Below are positions 56,996-64,000 of a stretch of 64,000 nt of DNA, piece after piece (position 1 is the stretch's first letter; each line of letters starts with the position of its first letter). Source of the DNA: Shinella lacus (GTDB taxonomy: Bacteria; Pseudomonadota; Alphaproteobacteria; Rhizobiales; Rhizobiaceae); assembly GCF_010994755.1 (NCBI RefSeq), contig NZ_WHSB02000008.1, positions 247,512 to 311,511 of the forward strand, written 5' to 3'. Below the pieces are notes generated by a model. The model saw only the letters and a program-made list of their open reading frames with translations, was not told where the DNA came from and did not search any database. The translations under genes and the position numbers were made by a program.

Positions 56996-58940
56996 GGTGC
57001 TTCTCGTTATCGTCCCCGTCGCGCTGATGCTGGCGGTCGGCTTTGCGCTCAGCGGGTTTGAGAGCGGACTGGCTTCGCTTGGAAAGACGGAGGCGGCGCG
57101 GCTGATGCTGGGACGGGCGGGCATTGCCTTGCCCTATATCGCGGCAGCCGCTGTTGGGGTCATCTTCCTCTTTGCATCGGCGGGCGCCGCCAACATCCGG
57201 TTCGCCGGCTGGGGTGTCGTCGGAGGTGCCGTGGCGACCATTAGCATCGCCGCGTTGCGCGAAGCGCATCGCCTATCTCGCTTCACCGGCCAGATCCCGG
57301 AGGGACGGTCGGTTTTCTCCTATCTCGATCCCGCGTCGATGGTCGGTGCAGCCGCGGCACTGATGGTCGGTTGCTTCGCGCTGCGCGTTGCGCTGGTCGG
57401 CAATGTCGCCTTCGCACGCTCTGAGCCGAAGCGCATTCGCGGCCAGCGCGCCATGCATGGCGAGGCCGACTGGATGTCGTTAAAGGACGCCGAAAAACTG
57501 TTTGCCGATGCTGGCGGGATCGTCATCGGCGAGCGCTACCGGGTCGATCGCGATGGCGCCGCCGCAATGGCGTTCCGATCGGATCGACCGGAGACCTGGG
57601 GTGCTGGCGGCAAGTCCGCACTTCTCTGCTTCGACGGCTCGTTCGGCTCCTCACATGGCATCGTCTTTGCCGGTTCGGGCGGCTACAAGACCACGTCGGT
57701 GACGATCCCGACCGCGCTCAAATGGGGCGGTTCGCTGATCGTGCTCGACCCGTCGAACGAGGTCGCGCCGATGGTGTCGCACCATCGCGTCAAGGCCGGA
57801 CGCGACGTGCATGTCCTTGATACGAAGAATTCCGGGATCGGGCTCAATGTGCTTGACTGGATCGGCCAGCACGGCGGCACCAAAGAGGAGGATATCGCGG
57901 CGGTCGCCTCCTGGATCATGAGCGACAGCGGCCGGGCGACCGGCGTGCGCGACGATTTCTTCCGGGCCTCCGGTTTGCAGTTGCTGACGGCGATGATCGC
58001 CGATGTCTGCCTGTCCGGCCATACCGAAAAGAAGGATCAGACGCTCAGGCAGGTTCGCCAGAATCTCGCCGAACCGGAACCGAAACTGCGCGAACGGCTG
58101 GAGAAAATTCACGCAAACTCCAAGTCGGATTTCGTCAAGGAAAACGTTGCCGCCTTCGTCAACATGACGCCGGAAACGTTCAGCGGCGTTTATGCCAATG
58201 CGGTGAAGGAGACCCACTGGCTTTCGTATCCGAACTATGCTGCCCTGGTATCAGGATCGAGTTTCTCCACCGACGACATCGCCAGCGGCAAGGTCGATGT
58301 GTTCATCAATATCGACCTCAAAACGCTGGAGACGCATTCCGGGCTTGCCCGCGTCATCATCGGCTCATTCCTCAACGCGATCTACAATCGCGATGGCGCC
58401 ATCAAGGGCAGGGCGTTGTTCCTGCTCGATGAGGTCGCAAGGCTCGGCTATATGCGCATCCTGGAGACGGCGCGCGACGCCGGTCGCAAATACGGCATCA
58501 CGCTGGCAATGATCTTCCAGTCGATCGGCCAGATGCGCGAAACCTATGGCGGCCGCGACGCGTCGAGCAAGTGGTTCGAGAGCGCCAGCTGGATTTCCTT
58601 TGCGGCGATCAACGATCCGGAGACGGCCGACTATATTTCGCGGCGCTGCGGCACGACCACCGTCGAGATCGATCAGGTCAGCCGCAGTTTCCAGTCGCGC
58701 GGATCGTCGCGGACGCGCTCGAAGCAGCTCGCCGCCCGGCCGCTGATCCAGCCGCACGAAGTGCTGCGCATGCGTGCCGACGAACAGATCGTCTTCACCG
58801 CCGGCAACCCGCCACTTCGCTGCGGCCGGGCAATCTGGTTCCGGCGCAACGATATGAAAACCTGTGTCGGGCAAAACAGGTTTCATCGCCCAGTGGATCC
58901 GGGCAAGTCGGCGGCGAAATCAGAAGGGGCAGAGCAATGA
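56982..58940 (+). CDS. traG: TraG, VirD4-type coupling protein
   Basis: 652 residues. Membrane segments in the first 150 residues, then an ATPase with Walker [12 protein letters not shown] and Walker [13 protein letters not shown], plus the conserved AMIFQSIGQ. It brings the TraA-DNA complex to the Trb channel. The Walker A is GSGGYKT, slightly off the classic GxGKT spacing, which is common in this subgroup. Overlaps the nuclease gene by four bases (ATGA). Confidence 0.94.
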   Translation: MTATRVLLVIVPVALMLAVGFALSGFESGLASLGKTEAARLMLGRAGIALPYIAAAAVGVIFLFASAGAANIRFAGWGVVGGAVATISIAALREAHRLSRFTGQIPEGRSVFSYLDPASMVGAAAALMVGCFALRVALVGNVAFARSEPKRIRGQRAMHGEADWMSLKDAEKLFADAGGIVIGERYRVDRDGAAAMAFRSDRPETWGAGGKSALLCFDGSFGSSHGIVFAGSGGYKTTSVTIPTALKWGGSLIVLDPSNEVAPMVSHHRVKAGRDVHVLDTKNSGIGLNVLDWIGQHGGTKEEDIAAVASWIMSDSGRATGVRDDFFRASGLQLLTAMIADVCLSGHTEKKDQTLRQVRQNLAEPEPKLRERLEKIHANSKSDFVKENVAAFVNMTPETFSGVYANAVKETHWLSYPNYAALVSGSSFSTDDIASGKVDVFINIDLKTLETHSGLARVIIGSFLNAIYNRDGAIKGRALFLLDEVARLGYMRILETARDAGRKYGITLAMIFQSIGQMRETYGGRDASSKWFESASWISFAAINDPETADYISRRCGTTTVEIDQVSRSFQSRGSSRTRSKQLAARPLIQPHEVLRMRADEQIVFTAGNPPLRCGRAIWFRRNDMKTCVGQNRFHRPVDPGKSAAKSEGAEQ

Positions 58941-59419
58941 AACGACAATCGAGTCATGCGCCGCTTCTTCGAGCCAATGCGAGGTCCGCGTCCCTCGCAC
59001 TTGTCGTCGCAGTCGCGATCACTGGTTCCATGGTCGCTGTTCGAGCGGAGGCGGGATCGCCGGACCGGCTATCCGCCACCTTCACGCTCTGCGGTGAGAG
59101 CCGACGGGTGAACTGCGTCGTCGATGGCGACACCTTCTGGTTCGAGCGACAGAAAATCAGAATTGCCGATATCGATGCGCCGGAACTCAGCCCACCACGC
59201 TGCGCTTTCGAACGGGATAAAGGGGAGGCGGCGAAACACCGACTGCTGGCGTTGCTGAATGCCGGTCCATTCTCGCTGGCGAAGAACGGCAGGGATGAAG
59301 ATCGGTATGGTCGCAAGCTTCGCGATGTTCTCCGCGATGGCCGATCGATCGGCCAGCAGCTTGTCGGCGAAGGGCTGGCCCGAACGTGGGACGGGTCACG
59401 CCGGCCTTGGTGCCAATAG
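58937..59419 (+). CDS. Secreted thermonuclease-like (SNase-family) protein
   Basis: 160 residues: a signal peptide or signal anchor (about residues 17-38), then the SNase fold with VVDGDTFWFERQKIRIADID, the catalytic arginine region DEDRYGRKLRDV and GEGLARTW. Staphylococcal nuclease-type enzymes cut DNA and RNA with Ca2+. A gene of this kind often follows traG on rhizobial plasmids; its role in transfer is unknown. Translationally coupled to traG. Confidence 0.88.
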   Translation: MKRQSSHAPLLRANARSASLALVVAVAITGSMVAVRAEAGSPDRLSATFTLCGESRRVNCVVDGDTFWFERQKIRIADIDAPELSPPRCAFERDKGEAAKHRLLALLNAGPFSLAKNGRDEDRYGRKLRDVLRDGRSIGQQLVGEGLARTWDGSRRPWCQ

Positions 59420-59490
59420 GACTGCTCAGACCAAACGCGCGGGAAAGGAAATCACGCGCGCCGGTATTTCATCCGGCGTTTCCGCTGACG

Positions 59491-60258
59491 TCACCGCCGC
59501 TTCGTTTTGTGAGGGGCCTCGTCAGACTTGGCCGCAGGTGATGGCATCGGTGTGACGGATCCCGTCGTCGGCCAGACGGGATCGGCATGGCTCGAAGCGC
59601 ATCGAAATTCGTGGATCGGCCACCGCTTCAGATCGGGTGAGCACAGCTCATACATGGATTGCTTTTTCTTGGCGCCCCATAGCCATGGCTTGGCATGAAC
59701 GTCAGCTTTGCCTTCGCCGTGCTTTTCTCCAAACAGAGGATGACGTGTGCTGGGTTTGTCCGGTGGGCTTTGCCAGCGCGTGTCCCACGCCAGAAGCGCG
59801 TCCGAGCGCTTCGTCCGATCGACGAGATAATGATAGTGCCAGCCGACGCCCGGGTGATTTTCGCGCTTCACGAAATCGTCCCATCCGGGGATCCTCGCCA
59901 GAAACGCGACAACCAGATCCGGCACGCCCTCAAGGATGGTGAACCGGCGGACCGGCTCAAGATAGCCGCGATGAATCTTTCGCGCCGAGGCACGTTGATC
60001 GACAGAGCCGAGCGACCACGCGCCGGCATCCAGAGCGACAGACGGCAGGCGTGTGGGTTGCCAGTTATTCTCCTTCAGCGCATTGTCGAGCTCTTTTGCG
60101 ATGCGCGCGGCGTTGTCCCGGATCGGGCCAAGCGGTGGCGGGTCAGTCGGAAGCTCCTGCCATTCGCCGTCGCCGATGATGACCGTGTCTTCCCATTGCT
60201 TGCGATACGCCGATGGCACGGATTGTAGCAGCTCGATCGCCAGCGCTTTTGTCTTCAT
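59491..60258 (-). CDS. Conserved-looking plasmid protein of unknown function
   Basis: 255 residues; no family recognised. Soluble, with a Trp-rich centre (ARIPGWDDFVKRENHPGVGWHY ... LLAWDTRWQSPP) and a C-terminal basic tail (HKTKRR). No signal peptide, membrane segment or catalytic motif seen. Convergent with the nuclease gene. Confidence 0.65.
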   Translation of the reverse strand: MKTKALAIELLQSVPSAYRKQWEDTVIIGDGEWQELPTDPPPLGPIRDNAARIAKELDNALKENNWQPTRLPSVALDAGAWSLGSVDQRASARKIHRGYLEPVRRFTILEGVPDLVVAFLARIPGWDDFVKRENHPGVGWHYHYLVDRTKRSDALLAWDTRWQSPPDKPSTRHPLFGEKHGEGKADVHAKPWLWGAKKKQSMYELCSPDLKRWPIHEFRCASSHADPVWPTTGSVTPMPSPAAKSDEAPHKTKRR

Positions 60259-60381
60259 AGACTTCCTCCAAAGCCAGATCGCGGCCGCGAATCGATTGCC
60301 GAGATGTCAGAAACCGACTAACTCATCTAGCCAACAATCGCCTCCAAGTAGCCTTTCCGTCGTGCTGGAAACAAGTCTGCC

Positions 60382-60819
60382 ATGACCAACCCATACCAGG
60401 TTGCTGATGCCTTCATCCGCGATTTCCGCGCGGCAGAGTATGCGATGAAGCGCTCGGGCTTTCTGCGGCAGGATCGCGAGGGTGCGGAGCCGAACTGGGA
60501 CACCTTCGCGCAGTCGCTCGGCAAGCCGTTTTTCGACCATGTGGTGGCGCTCGGCATCGCCAAGACCTTGATCGGCCATCCGCCCCGCCGTCTGCTGGCG
60601 GATATGAGCTGGTCGCCGCCCAATCCATTACCGCTGACAAACGTCGCGCAGCTGGTCGTCAATGGTGTCTGCAGGGTCCGCAACAGCTACGTGCACGGCG
60701 AGAAGTTCACCGGCGGCCCGGAGGGACAGTGGGATCGCGATGTCACCTTGATTAAGGAGGCTCATGCTGTGCTTGCCGAGGCGACGAGTTTTCCGGGAAA
60801 TCCATTGCAGGCAAGGTGA
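60382..60819 (+). CDS. HEPN-motif protein, possible RNase
   Basis: 145 residues, mostly helical. Near the end it carries VRNSYVHGEKF, the Rx4H motif (R-NSYV-H) of HEPN RNases, in a form close to the RNNxFHG signature of that superfamily. Many HEPN proteins are toxins or defence nucleases; no antitoxin partner is seen next to it. ATG at 60382. Confidence 0.7.
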   Translation: MTNPYQVADAFIRDFRAAEYAMKRSGFLRQDREGAEPNWDTFAQSLGKPFFDHVVALGIAKTLIGHPPRRLLADMSWSPPNPLPLTNVAQLVVNGVCRVRNSYVHGEKFTGGPEGQWDRDVTLIKEAHAVLAEATSFPGNPLQAR

Positions 60820-61042
60820 AGTCGCGATGAGCCCTTGAACCGAAACCTGCGATATGGCTGCTTGCGAGCGGATCGTCCCCCGCATGGGCGAAGACCGCCT
60901 GCGGGCTTCGGTAGCATCGCGACGAGAGCCGTGCACCGTCAGGTGTCTCGCCCGACCATTCATCACGGACGTGAATCAATCGCGATGAACCGATTCATAA
61001 GTCTCGTTGGACGCTGGGCGGAGAATTGCCGATCCTCAGACC

Positions 61043-61300
61043 ATGCTCTCGCAACCTTACCATCTCTATGTCGAACGCACCGATGCTACGAAAAACATGG
61101 CACGCTATTATGCGATGGAGATCACCACAACGCTGTTCGGCGAAGCCTGCCTGATCCGGTCATGGGGAAGAATTGGACGACGAGGACAGTGCATGAACCA
61201 TCACTTCAAGCGGGAAGAAGATGCGGTCGCGCTGTTTCTCATGCTTACCCGTCAAAAGCGTGCCAAAGGTCACCGACCCTGCTCTCAGCGACCTCACTGA
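61043..61300 (+). CDS. WGR-domain protein
   Basis: 85 residues made almost entirely of one WGR domain (YHLYVERTDATKNMARYYAM ... RSWGRIGRRGQ ... AVALFLMLTRQKRA). WGR domains bind DNA or RNA ends, for example in PARPs and some repair proteins. Stand-alone WGR genes of this size are common on rhizobial plasmids; function unknown. ATG at 61043 is preferred to a TTG at 61007. Confidence 0.85.
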   Translation: MLSQPYHLYVERTDATKNMARYYAMEITTTLFGEACLIRSWGRIGRRGQCMNHHFKREEDAVALFLMLTRQKRAKGHRPCSQRPH

Positions 61301-61320
61301 GGCCGAACAATTGAGATGCA

Positions 61321-61345
61321 GAAAAAAGGCCGCCTGAGCGGCCCC
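61321..61345 (-). terminator. Intrinsic terminator, minus strand
   Basis: Stem GGCCGC/GCGGCC with loop CTGA (61328-61343). On the minus strand it is followed by TTTTTT. It follows the 57-residue gene at 61354 by eight bases. Confidence 0.75.
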
Positions 61346-61353
61346 CGGGGCGC

Positions 61354-61527
61354 TTACTCGCGCCGCTTGCCGTCAAGTTCGTAGCTGATCTCGATCTCGA
61401 CGAAGAAGGGGATCTTGACCGCGAGCTTCAGACCGAGCTTGCCCTTGCGAAAGAAGTGACAGATGACCTTGCCGAGGCTGCGAAGCTGGCGACCGGTGGC
61501 TGCGAGGTATTGTGCGAGGCGCTGCAT
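61354..61527 (-). CDS. Small basic protein of unknown function
   Basis: 57 residues from ATG 61527, which follows AAGGAG. Basic first half, then an amphipathic or hydrophobic stretch (LGLKLAVKIPFFVEIEISYEL). Has its own intrinsic terminator, which argues that it is a real gene. No family recognised. Confidence 0.6.
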   Translation of the reverse strand: MQRLAQYLAATGRQLRSLGKVICHFFRKGKLGLKLAVKIPFFVEIEISYELDGKRRE

Positions 61528-61835
61528 GATGATTTCTCCTTGTCGATTGCGGTTATCGCGGGGATAGGCCGCAGGCCGGGACAAGGAGGGCTGCACCGGC
61601 AAAGCCGCAGCGAAGCGGAGGACCTGGCGCCGACTGAATTTTGATGCGCGAGGAGACGCTAAACGCGGCGGGGAAAATTCCGGCGGCGACGGGTTGCTGC
61701 CCGACGACCGGACTGCAACATCCCTGATGCCGATGACCTCAGTCGACAAGGAAAGTCGCAACGCCTTGTTGATGTCGCGACCGTCCCGGTAGCCCGCAAA
61801 TCTGGAAAGGGAGACATGTCTTGCTGGTGTACCGC
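61528..61835. other. Gap between two small minus-strand genes
   Basis: 308 bases; frames here are compositional and no pattern is recognised. Likely promoter for the 57-residue gene. Confidence 0.4.
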
Positions 61836-62006
61836 TCAGAACGGCGGCTCTGCATCCAGCCTCCCTTCCTGTTCGACAACGATGATTGCAAGCTCGGCTC
61901 GCGCGCAGTCCAGCTCGACCTGGATATCGCGGCGCTCGGCGGCATCCGCTGCGTTTCGAAGTTCGGCCCGCAGTTCCTCGATCTGGATTTCGAGTTCGTA
62001 AGTCAT
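61836..62006 (-). CDS. Small coiled-coil protein
   Basis: 56 residues from ATG 62006, which follows AAGGAG. Heptad-like charged helices (YELEIQIEELRAELRNAAD ... RRDIQVELDCARAELAII). No family known to me; size and composition are typical of small conserved plasmid proteins. Confidence 0.6.
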   Translation of the reverse strand: MTYELEIQIEELRAELRNAADAAERRDIQVELDCARAELAIIVVEQEGRLDAEPPF

Positions 62007-62152
62007 CGTCTGATCTCCTTGAGTGTGAAAGACGACGTCACCAGCCGGGAGGGGATGGCGGGGGCAGGGATCGCGCAAGCGACCGGCAGAGCCGGGGAGT
62101 GGGGGAGCCGATTTGCGCAGGCGGCCCGAGGGCTGCCGGAGTAAATTGATGA

Positions 62153-62164
62153 TGTGGACGGCCC
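62153..62164 (+). repeat. Left inverted repeat of the IS element
   Basis: TGTGGACGGCCC, perfect reverse complement of 63489-63500. Confidence 0.85.
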
Positions 62165-62226
62165 TCCGAGACCTCAGCGCAAAGGTGCTATTCTCAGTCG
62201 GCACAATTCGGACAAGGAACCACGTC

Positions 62227-63249
62227 ATGGCTTTTGAGAAGATAAGTGTTATCGGCCTCGATCTGGCCAAGAATGTTTTCCAGCTACATGCTGTCGATGA
62301 AGCCGGCGATGTCATCATCCGTCGCCAGCTCCGCCGGAATCAGCTTCTACAATTCTTCGAGCACCTGCCCCGCTGCCTTGTCGGCATGGAAGCATGTTCG
62401 ACGTCACACTATTGGGCACGTGAGCTCGTCCGCCTGGGCTTCGAGGTCAAGCTAATGCCGCCAGCTTATGTGAAGCCCTACGTCAAGCGCGGCAAGAATG
62501 ATGCGGCGGATGCCGAGGCCATTTGCGAAGCCGTGACTCGTCCCACGATGCGTTTCGTTCCCGTGAAGAGCTGTGAGCGTCAGGCACTCCTGATGCAGCA
62601 TAAGACGCGGGATCTGCTGGTGCGGCAGCGGACCGCTCTTATCAACGCCTTGCGTGGGCATCTCGCGGAATTCGGGATTGTCACGTCGCAAGGAAGATTA
62701 GGCTTGAGAGCGGCAATTGAAGCGCTGAGCGCTGCCCAGGAATTCCTTCCAGAGCCCTCCTGGCAACCGTTCGAACACATAAGGAAGCAATTGGAGGAGC
62801 TGACCCACAAGATCGCTGAACTCGATAGGATTATATTGCGGTGGTGCCGCAACGAAGCGGCTGCCCGGCGTTTGATGACCATTCCCGGCGTCGGTTTCCT
62901 AACGGCAGCGGCGATCGCAGCTTCGGTCGGTGACGCCACCGAGTTCAAATCTGGCCGTCAGTTCGCAGCCTGGCTTGGATTGACCCCACGACAAAACAGT
63001 AGCGGTGGGAAGGAGAGGCTTGGCCGGATAAGCAAACAAGGCGATCGCACGATCCGACGGTTGCTGGTAGTCGGCGCCACCGCCGTCGTGCGCAGAGCCC
63101 GTCTTGACGCTGCGTCATTTCCCTGGATCGCTCGCTTGTTAGATCGCAAGCCCGCCAAGCTGGTTTCGGTAGCGATCGCAAACAAAACCGCACGCATCGC
63201 GTGGGCAATACTCAGGCGGAGGGAAAACTATCGTTTTGCCACCGCCTGA
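62227..63249 (+). CDS. IS110-family DEDD transposase
   Basis: 340 residues. N-terminal RuvC-like DEDD domain (D12 in VIGLDLAKNVF, the Glu in LVGMEACS, Asp residues in KNDAADAEAI) and a C-terminal serine domain (TIPGVGFLTAAAIAASVGD, then RQNSSGGKERLGRISKQGD with serine near residue 258). These enzymes move the element through a circular form and choose sites with an RNA encoded by the element. The frame is intact. Confidence 0.93.
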   Translation: MAFEKISVIGLDLAKNVFQLHAVDEAGDVIIRRQLRRNQLLQFFEHLPRCLVGMEACSTSHYWARELVRLGFEVKLMPPAYVKPYVKRGKNDAADAEAICEAVTRPTMRFVPVKSCERQALLMQHKTRDLLVRQRTALINALRGHLAEFGIVTSQGRLGLRAAIEALSAAQEFLPEPSWQPFEHIRKQLEELTHKIAELDRIILRWCRNEAAARRLMTIPGVGFLTAAAIAASVGDATEFKSGRQFAAWLGLTPRQNSSGGKERLGRISKQGDRTIRRLLVVGATAVVRRARLDAASFPWIARLLDRKPAKLVSVAIANKTARIAWAILRRRENYRFATA

Positions 63250-63488
63250 AAAGATCCATTCGGCCCAAGTGTGGCCGGATGGAGGAGTGAAGGACTTAGT
63301 TTGATGGCGAACCGGTTAGACCGGGGACGGAGGAAAGCCGGGGTTCCCCCAGCGCCTCGAGCGCGACAATTTGATTGGCTCTCCGTCTGCGGATCTCATC
63401 AGGGCCAGTGGCGTTGATGCCACGATTATAGGCCGGACACATGACTGAACCTAATTGGTCGCTTACAAGCAAAAGTCTTGCATTCCAC
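63250..63488 (+). ncRNA. Likely guide (seek/bridge) RNA region of the IS element
   Basis: About 240 bases between the transposase stop and the right repeat. IS1111-type elements encode their guide RNA in this 3' end, as established for the family. Local pairs such as CGGCCCAAGTGTGGCCG and ACCGGTTAGACCGG suggest stems. RNA ends and targeting loops cannot be defined from one copy. Confidence 0.45.
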
Positions 63489-63500
63489 GGGCCGTCCACA
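63489..63500 (+). repeat. Right inverted repeat of the IS element
   Basis: GGGCCGTCCACA, perfect reverse complement of 62153-62164. Confidence 0.85.
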
Positions 63501-63590
63501 CATGGGGGAACCGCTCATCCTTGAGGCCGGCATGCGCGAGCGGCACACTTCCAGGTTCTGAGCAGCTATCCCTCCCTCTCGTGTGCCACC

Positions 63591-63628
63591 AAAAAAGCCG
63601 GAGACGGGCTCGATGCCTGTCTCCGGCT
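63591..63628 (-). terminator. Intrinsic terminator of the DUF736 gene
   Basis: On the minus strand an AGCCGGAGAC/GTCTCCGGCT stem (63596-63628) is followed by TTTTTT (63596-63591). A further stem GCCCCGCC/GGCGGGGC (63651-63670) lies between it and the gene. Confidence 0.75.
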
Positions 63629-63680
63629 AGGGCATGGGGACAAGAGGGAAGCCCCGCCTTCCGGCGGGGCCTTGACCGTC

Positions 63681-63851
63681 TCAGTCGCGGTTCGGGCGGG
63701 ACCAGATCAGCTGGTAGCCGTCTTCACCTTCGACTTCCGTCAGCGTCGCGTAAATCGGAGCGGGGAAGCTCGGATCGTCGAGCTTGACCGAGAGATAGTC
63801 GCGATCGGTTTGCTCGGAGCGCTTCTGCCAGGCGGCGCCGAGTTCTACGTT
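63681..63851 (-). pseudogene. DUF736 protein, 3' part only
   Basis: 56 codons ending in a normal stop, reading [20 protein letters not shown], then [16 protein letters not shown] and LIWSRPNRD, which match the end of DUF736 proteins (about 100 residues) of rhizobial plasmids. The first half is missing: the frame runs into a long palindrome at 63847-63872 and unrelated sequence. Function of DUF736 is unknown. Confidence 0.8.
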
Positions 63852-63872
63852 TTGCGGTGCACCGCAAAACGT
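63847..63872. repeat. 26-base perfect palindrome at the DUF736 break
   Basis: Half-site ACGTTTTGCGGTG followed by its exact reverse complement, with no spacer. It lies where DUF736 coding sequence ends, so it probably marks the end of an inserted element or its recombination site. Confidence 0.7.
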
Positions 63873-63873
63873 C

Positions 63874-63960
63874 GATTATGCTGAGAGTGTGATTATGCGG
63901 AGTGCCTGTCGCTGAAGGCTGGATTTGGCGGCGGTTGCGGCGATTTCGTCTCCGCATAAT
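63874..63960. repeat. Repeats of a mobile-element end
   Basis: GATTATGCTGAG (63874-63885) and GATTATGCGGAG (63891-63902) are near-identical direct repeats; CTCCGCATAAT (63950-63960) is the inverse of ATTATGCGGAG (63892-63902). Together with the palindrome these look like the recombinase-binding end of an element whose body lies to the right of the window. Confidence 0.55.
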
Positions 63961-64000
63961 TCCGCTGGTGTGGAGGGGCGCCCCGCCGTGAAGCGGAGCG

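Larger units (their letters stand above)
62153..63500 (+). mobile_element. Complete IS110/IS1111-type insertion sequence
   Basis: About 1.35 kb bounded by 12-base perfect inverted repeats, TGTGGACGGCCC (62153-62164) and GGGCCGTCCACA (63489-63500). It contains one transposase gene and about 240 non-coding bases after it. Subterminal inverted repeats plus a long 3' non-coding end fit the IS1111 subgroup, whose real ends usually lie a few bases outside the repeats. No target duplication is expected. Confidence 0.82.

Overview
The window looks like part of a conjugative plasmid of a Rhizobiaceae bacterium (Agrobacterium, Rhizobium or Sinorhizobium type). The evidence is Ti-type gene order: a trb mating-pair operon (trbE-J-K-L-F-G-H-I), a quorum-sensing pair traR/traM, and the divergent traA-F-B-H and traC-D-G transfer operons flanking an oriT. 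Replication genes, traI and trbB-D are not in the window.

Layout. 1-5619: end of the trb operon (VirB-like type IV secretion). 5936-6961: traR activator and convergent traM antiactivator. 7144-50574: a long catabolic and accessory block lying between traM and traH. It starts with an XRE regulator, an ectoine-hydrolase-like gene, an M20 deacetylase and two truncated solute-binding-protein remnants that meet at a junction (7.1-10.6 kb). Next come a class III aminotransferase, a gamma-glutamylpolyamine-synthetase-like enzyme, a P1 peptidase, a Pot-type polyamine ABC transporter, a two-subunit N,N-dimethylformamidase-like enzyme and a GntR regulator (11-22.5 kb). D-amino-acid genes (alr-dadA-ridA, divergent lrp), an APC permease, an N-formylglutamate-amidohydrolase-like protein and an aldehyde dehydrogenase follow (22.5-30.4 kb). 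Three or four genes of unknown function occupy 30.7-33.2 kb. A second DadA-like oxidase lies behind a tandem glycine riboswitch and a GntR gene (33.2-35.6 kb). An AraC regulator, an HDAC-like amidohydrolase, a five-gene peptide-type ABC transporter, a GlcG-like protein and acetyl-CoA synthetase form the next cluster (35.7-45.5 kb). A chemoreceptor, a TetR remnant and an M20 amidase close the block (45.7-49.7 kb).

50575-59419: traH-traB-traF-traA on the minus strand, oriT, then traC-traD-traG and a secreted nuclease on the plus strand. 59491-64000: small plasmid genes (an unknown protein, a HEPN-motif protein, a WGR protein, two short ORFs), a complete IS110/IS1111-type insertion sequence, and a DUF736 gene cut by what looks like the end of another mobile element.

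How the parts fit: TraR with an acyl-homoserine lactone should activate the tra and trb operons, with TraM as brake. TraA nicks and unwinds DNA at oriT, TraG couples it to the Trb channel, and TraF and TraB assist. The cargo gives uptake, sensing and breakdown of amines, amides, D-amino acids and N-acyl compounds; their real substrates are unknown. The most notable features are the DMF-amidase-like operon tied to a polyamine transporter, the glycine riboswitch on a DadA-like oxidase, the IS1111 element with a guide-RNA-sized 3' region, a TrbJ/TrbK shared tail, and the unknown genes at 30.7-33.2 kb. All family assignments come from reading the sequence and from recalled family features; no database search was possible.
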